Below, piece by piece: positions 61,452 to 64,000 of a stretch of DNA of 64,000 nt. Below the pieces are notes generated by a model. The model worked only from the letters and a program-made list of their open reading frames with translations. It searched no databases and was not told where the DNA came from. The position numbers and the translations under genes are program-made. Positions within the stretch are counted from its first letter, which is position 1, and each line of letters begins with the position of its first letter. The DNA is from UBA7328 sp965247965 (GTDB lineage Bacteria; Bacteroidota; Bacteroidia; Chitinophagales; Saprospiraceae), in NCBI GenBank assembly GCA_965247965.1, contig OZ252053.1:6138001-6202000 (forward strand). Reading direction: 5' to 3'.

Positions 61452-62615
61452 TTATTCAAAGGTTGTAGCTCTTTTGTTATATGCAGAAGTTGCATTACCG
61501 TCAGTTGTTTTGACCACATAGGCTCCATTAAAGCCATTTTCTCTCAATAGATTTTGCGCTTCAAGCGCTTCGTGCAAATTGTCAAATTGCCCCCAATAGT
61601 ATTTGTACGTGCCATTTTCGATCACTTCTTCCGGCGCCAGGCCGCCTGGTAGAAGTGAGGCATCGATTTTCACCTGATCCCTTGCTGAAGAAGCTATGAG
61701 TATTGTGAAAAGTGTTCCTGCCGTAGAAGCCGGACCTCCTGCCTTATGCTTTGCGGTTACTATTTGAGCGCTTGATATAAGGCGATTATGATCATCGACT
61801 TTTCTACGTTTTTGAAAATCCGAAATATATTCTGAAACTCCTTGCGCAATGGCCTGCACCATATCTGTTCTTTTTTGTTCAATAGATAATTTCAATTCGT
61901 CGATCGAGTTGGTAAGGAAACCTACTTCGAGTAGAATGGCCGGCATCATGGCCTTTCTTAGCACTACAAAGCCCGCTTGTTTTACACCTCTGTTGTGAAG
62001 GATAGCCTCACTTCCAAATTGGCTTTGAATGTTGTGCGCAGCTTCGATGCTTTCGCGCATGTGTACATTTCGCACGGCACTTAAGATGACGTGGCCTGCG
62101 GGGGAATGTGGATCAAAACCATCGTAATTATTCTCGTAATCTTTTTCATAAAGAATAGAAGCATTTTCGCGAGTTGCAATTTCGAGATTATCCTCATTGC
62201 CGTGTAGCCCCAAAACATAAGTTTCTATGCCATTGGCATATCTGCTATCGACAGAATTACAATGTATTGAAATAAAAAGATCGGCTTTGTTTTTGTTGGC
62301 CAAAGATACTCTCTCGTGTACAGGAAGGAAGGTGTCGTCCTGGCGTGTAAACAGGACTTCAGTTCGTGGAAGCACCGCAGAGATTTGCTCGCCCAATTCC
62401 AATGCCAACAGAAGTGTGATATCCTTTTCTAAAAGATGATCGCCCCTCGTTCCGATATCTTTTCCGCCGTGCCCCGCATCAACGACAATTCGAATGACTT
62501 CGTCGTTATTTGGAAGAGAAGGAATTGCATTAGAAGTATAGGCGCTGAGCAGGTGGCGCAACAAAAAGATAAGTACAGCGTACTTCAACGGCTCTAAAAG
62601 ACGCAAGTCTTGCAT
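61452..62615 (-). CDS. N-acetylmuramoyl-L-alanine amidase with SPOR-like end
   Basis: The 387-residue protein has a membrane helix/signal (YAVLIFLLRHLLSAY) and an Amidase_3 domain with zinc ligands in VVDAGHGGKDIG, LLEKDI, FISIHCNSVD and catalytic Glu in ILLEVGFLTN. The C-terminal ~80 residues (YKYYWGQFDNLHEALEAQNL) look like a SPOR peptidoglycan-binding domain. It acts in the periplasm at division or remodelling. An amidase next to an MCE gene and lptD is a recurring Bacteroidota order. Confidence 0.88.
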   Translation of the reverse strand: MQDLRLLEPLKYAVLIFLLRHLLSAYTSNAIPSLPNNDEVIRIVVDAGHGGKDIGTRGDHLLEKDITLLLALELGEQISAVLPRTEVLFTRQDDTFLPVHERVSLANKNKADLFISIHCNSVDSRYANGIETYVLGLHGNEDNLEIATRENASILYEKDYENNYDGFDPHSPAGHVILSAVRNVHMRESIEAAHNIQSQFGSEAILHNRGVKQAGFVVLRKAMMPAILLEVGFLTNSIDELKLSIEQKRTDMVQAIAQGVSEYISDFQKRRKVDDHNRLISSAQIVTAKHKAGGPASTAGTLFTILIASSARDQVKIDASLLPGGLAPEEVIENGTYKYYWGQFDNLHEALEAQNLLRENGFNGAYVVKTTDGNATSAYNKRATTFE

Positions 62616-62818
62616 TATTCGTTAATTTGTAACATTCGTTTCATCATTAGGAACAATAATTGTTCCTTAATATACCACTCGAAACAAGAAAGCGAAAAAC
62701 CGACGACGTCAGTTATTGGTAACCTGAAAGTTCGAATGACATTAAAAAAGGTAATATCCAAAGGGTATAAATTCTAAATTCAGTAATCTGATAAACAACC
62801 AATTACATATACAAAAAT
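62616..62818. promoter_or_regulatory. Divergent promoter region amidase/lptD
   Basis: These ~200 bp separate two divergent envelope genes. AT-rich segments near 62645-62675 and 62760-62815 can hold promoters; no clear operator is visible. Confidence 0.4.
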
Positions 62819-64000
62819 ATGATTATGTCTTTTCTTATCATAGGATTCATACGATTTTTTTATTTGTTCTTATTCAACTTTTTATTTTTTCAATAGGAAA
62901 TTTATTAAACGCCCAGGTTGCCGATACTACTACTCAAGTTCCTGATACCTCCTCGACTCAAATCTTTGACGAACAGGATTCGATAGGTTTACTAATGCAA
63001 GGAGAGTTTCTTAAGCAGGAAAAACCTCAACTGGGCGATAAGCGCGAACGAGGACAAGCACCAGATGAAAGCGATGTGGACGCAATAGAATACGGATCAA
63101 AAGACAGCAGCCGCCTGGACGTAATAAACCTGCAGATCCACCTCTACGGCGAAGCTTTTGTCAAATACCAGGAATACGACATTAGGGCAGATTACATCCT
63201 TTTTGACTTTGGTGCCAATGAAGTTATAGCCACTTATGGCTATGAGGGTTTTAAAGGGGTTCTTAAACCTACCTTCCAGTCCGGGGAGCAGAATGTTCTG
63301 GCCAATAAACTTCGGTACAATTTTAATACGAATAAGGGTTTGGTCCATAATGCAATCGTCCGGCAAAGTCAACTTATGATTCACGGAGCCACCACGAAAT
63401 TTGTTAAGGCAGGTTCGGATAGCCTGCACATTGATGATGTGATTTTTAATAGAAATGCGCTTATTACTACGTGCGACCTGGAACACCCACATTGGGGCAT
63501 ACGCACACGAAAATTAAAATTGATCCCCGAAAAACTAGCGATAATCGGCCCCGCTCAGCTCGAACTTGCGGGTATCCCAATACCTTTATTCATCCCATTT
63601 GCATTTGCACCACTTTTCAATCTGAGTGCCGGTTCGTCAGGACTTATTTTCCCCCAGGATCCTTTTTACACTGATCGCAATCTGGGAATGGGGATTCGCG
63701 GTTTGGGTTACTACTTCGCGCTTAGCGATAAAATGGACTTGAAGCTTACCGGAGATATTTACACCAGGGGTTCCTGGGCGGTAAAGGCACAGAGCAGTTA
63801 TTTTAAGCGGTACAAGTATCGCGGTAGTTTTGATATCGGCTTTTCGAGACAATTATTAGAGACCGAAGGAATCATAGACCCTCAAAAGTCGGATAGTTAT
63901 TCTTTTTCGCTTAGACATAGCCAGGACGCCAAAGCTCATCCGTACAGATCCATTGGTGGCTCTCTGAGATTTACTGTCAACGATTTTGATAGAAGAAATA
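62819..64000 (+). CDS. lptD: LPS assembly outer-membrane protein LptD, 5' part (runs off the right edge)
   Basis: The frame ending at 64000 encodes an OstA-like jellyroll (YGEAFVKYQEYDIRADYILF, VHNAIVRQSQLMIHGATTKF), the TCDLEHPHWGIRTRKLKLIP segment, and the start of the barrel (GIPIPLFIPFAFAP, SGLIFPQDPFYTDRNLGMGI). It inserts lipopolysaccharide into the outer leaflet. There is no in-frame ATG/GTG/TTG before the signal peptide (TIFLFVLIQLFIFSIGNLLNAQ). ATG 62819 is in another frame and would connect if the T7 run at 62855-62861 had one more T. Confidence 0.85.

Overview
The window is bacterial and fits the phylum Bacteroidota. The evidence is a type IX secretion sorting domain, a TonB-dependent receptor and other proteins with carboxypeptidase-like regulatory domains, a von Willebrand A/ECF sigma/TonB-C module, and a Bacteroidota-type LptD. 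The genus cannot be named from sequence alone. Two parts are clear: a prophage from base 1 to about 34.0 kb whose left end lies outside the window, and host chromosome from a tRNA-Arg at 34.0 kb to the end.

PROPHAGE (1-34013). A divergent repressor/Cro-like pair sits near 3.4 kb. Leftward early genes run off the left edge: a structured leader, small proteins, a DUF6948-like protein, two tandem copies of a glycine-rich repeat protein, and the start of a replication protein. Rightward, the repressor is followed by two envelope-targeted cargo genes (3.9-5.5 kb) that each follow a copy of the same 46-bp sequence. Everything else is one long leftward late region. In transcription order it holds an HK97-type head (portal, prohead protease, capsid, connectors), a siphovirus tail (tube, G/GT chaperones with a -1 frameshift, tape measure, tail tip), a block of repeat-rich fibre-like proteins with Sec signal peptides, a lysis region (holin-like proteins, an astacin-like metalloprotease, an Amidase_3 endolysin), then HNH endonuclease and small and large terminase. 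A perfect 41-bp repeat upstream of the portal gene and of a mid-region gene looks like a phage late promoter. No integrase or attL is visible, but the prophage abuts the 3' end of the tRNA-Arg, a typical attachment position.

CHROMOSOME (34014-64000). This part is heavily remodelled by insertions. Decayed fragments of a sensor protein and a T9SS protein come first. They are followed by an outer-membrane protein gene split by a MITE-IS630-MITE composite, a FecA-like TonB receptor, a D-2-hydroxyacid dehydrogenase, and a VWA protein divergent from an ECF sigma factor and its membrane partner. Next come a cytochrome P450, a 5'-truncated and MITE-interrupted sulfatase, a thiolase, a broken acetyltransferase, an ABC exporter, an outer-membrane protein, MurB and a SIMPL-domain protein. 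The window ends with a cell-envelope cluster of MCE/MlaD protein, amidase and divergent lptD, into which two unrelated IS have inserted.

The most striking pattern crosses the prophage/chromosome boundary. Small non-coding elements whose ends start with CTAGTG sit in CTAG targets. Removing them exactly, leaving one CTAG, restores an uninterrupted reading frame in three separate broken genes (phage holin-like gene, outer-membrane protein, sulfatase) and gives a different C-terminus to MlaD. An IS630-family transposase with matching ends lies in the same window and is the likely driver. Elements also sit end to end sharing CTAG, including three copies in the phage that appear identical by eye.
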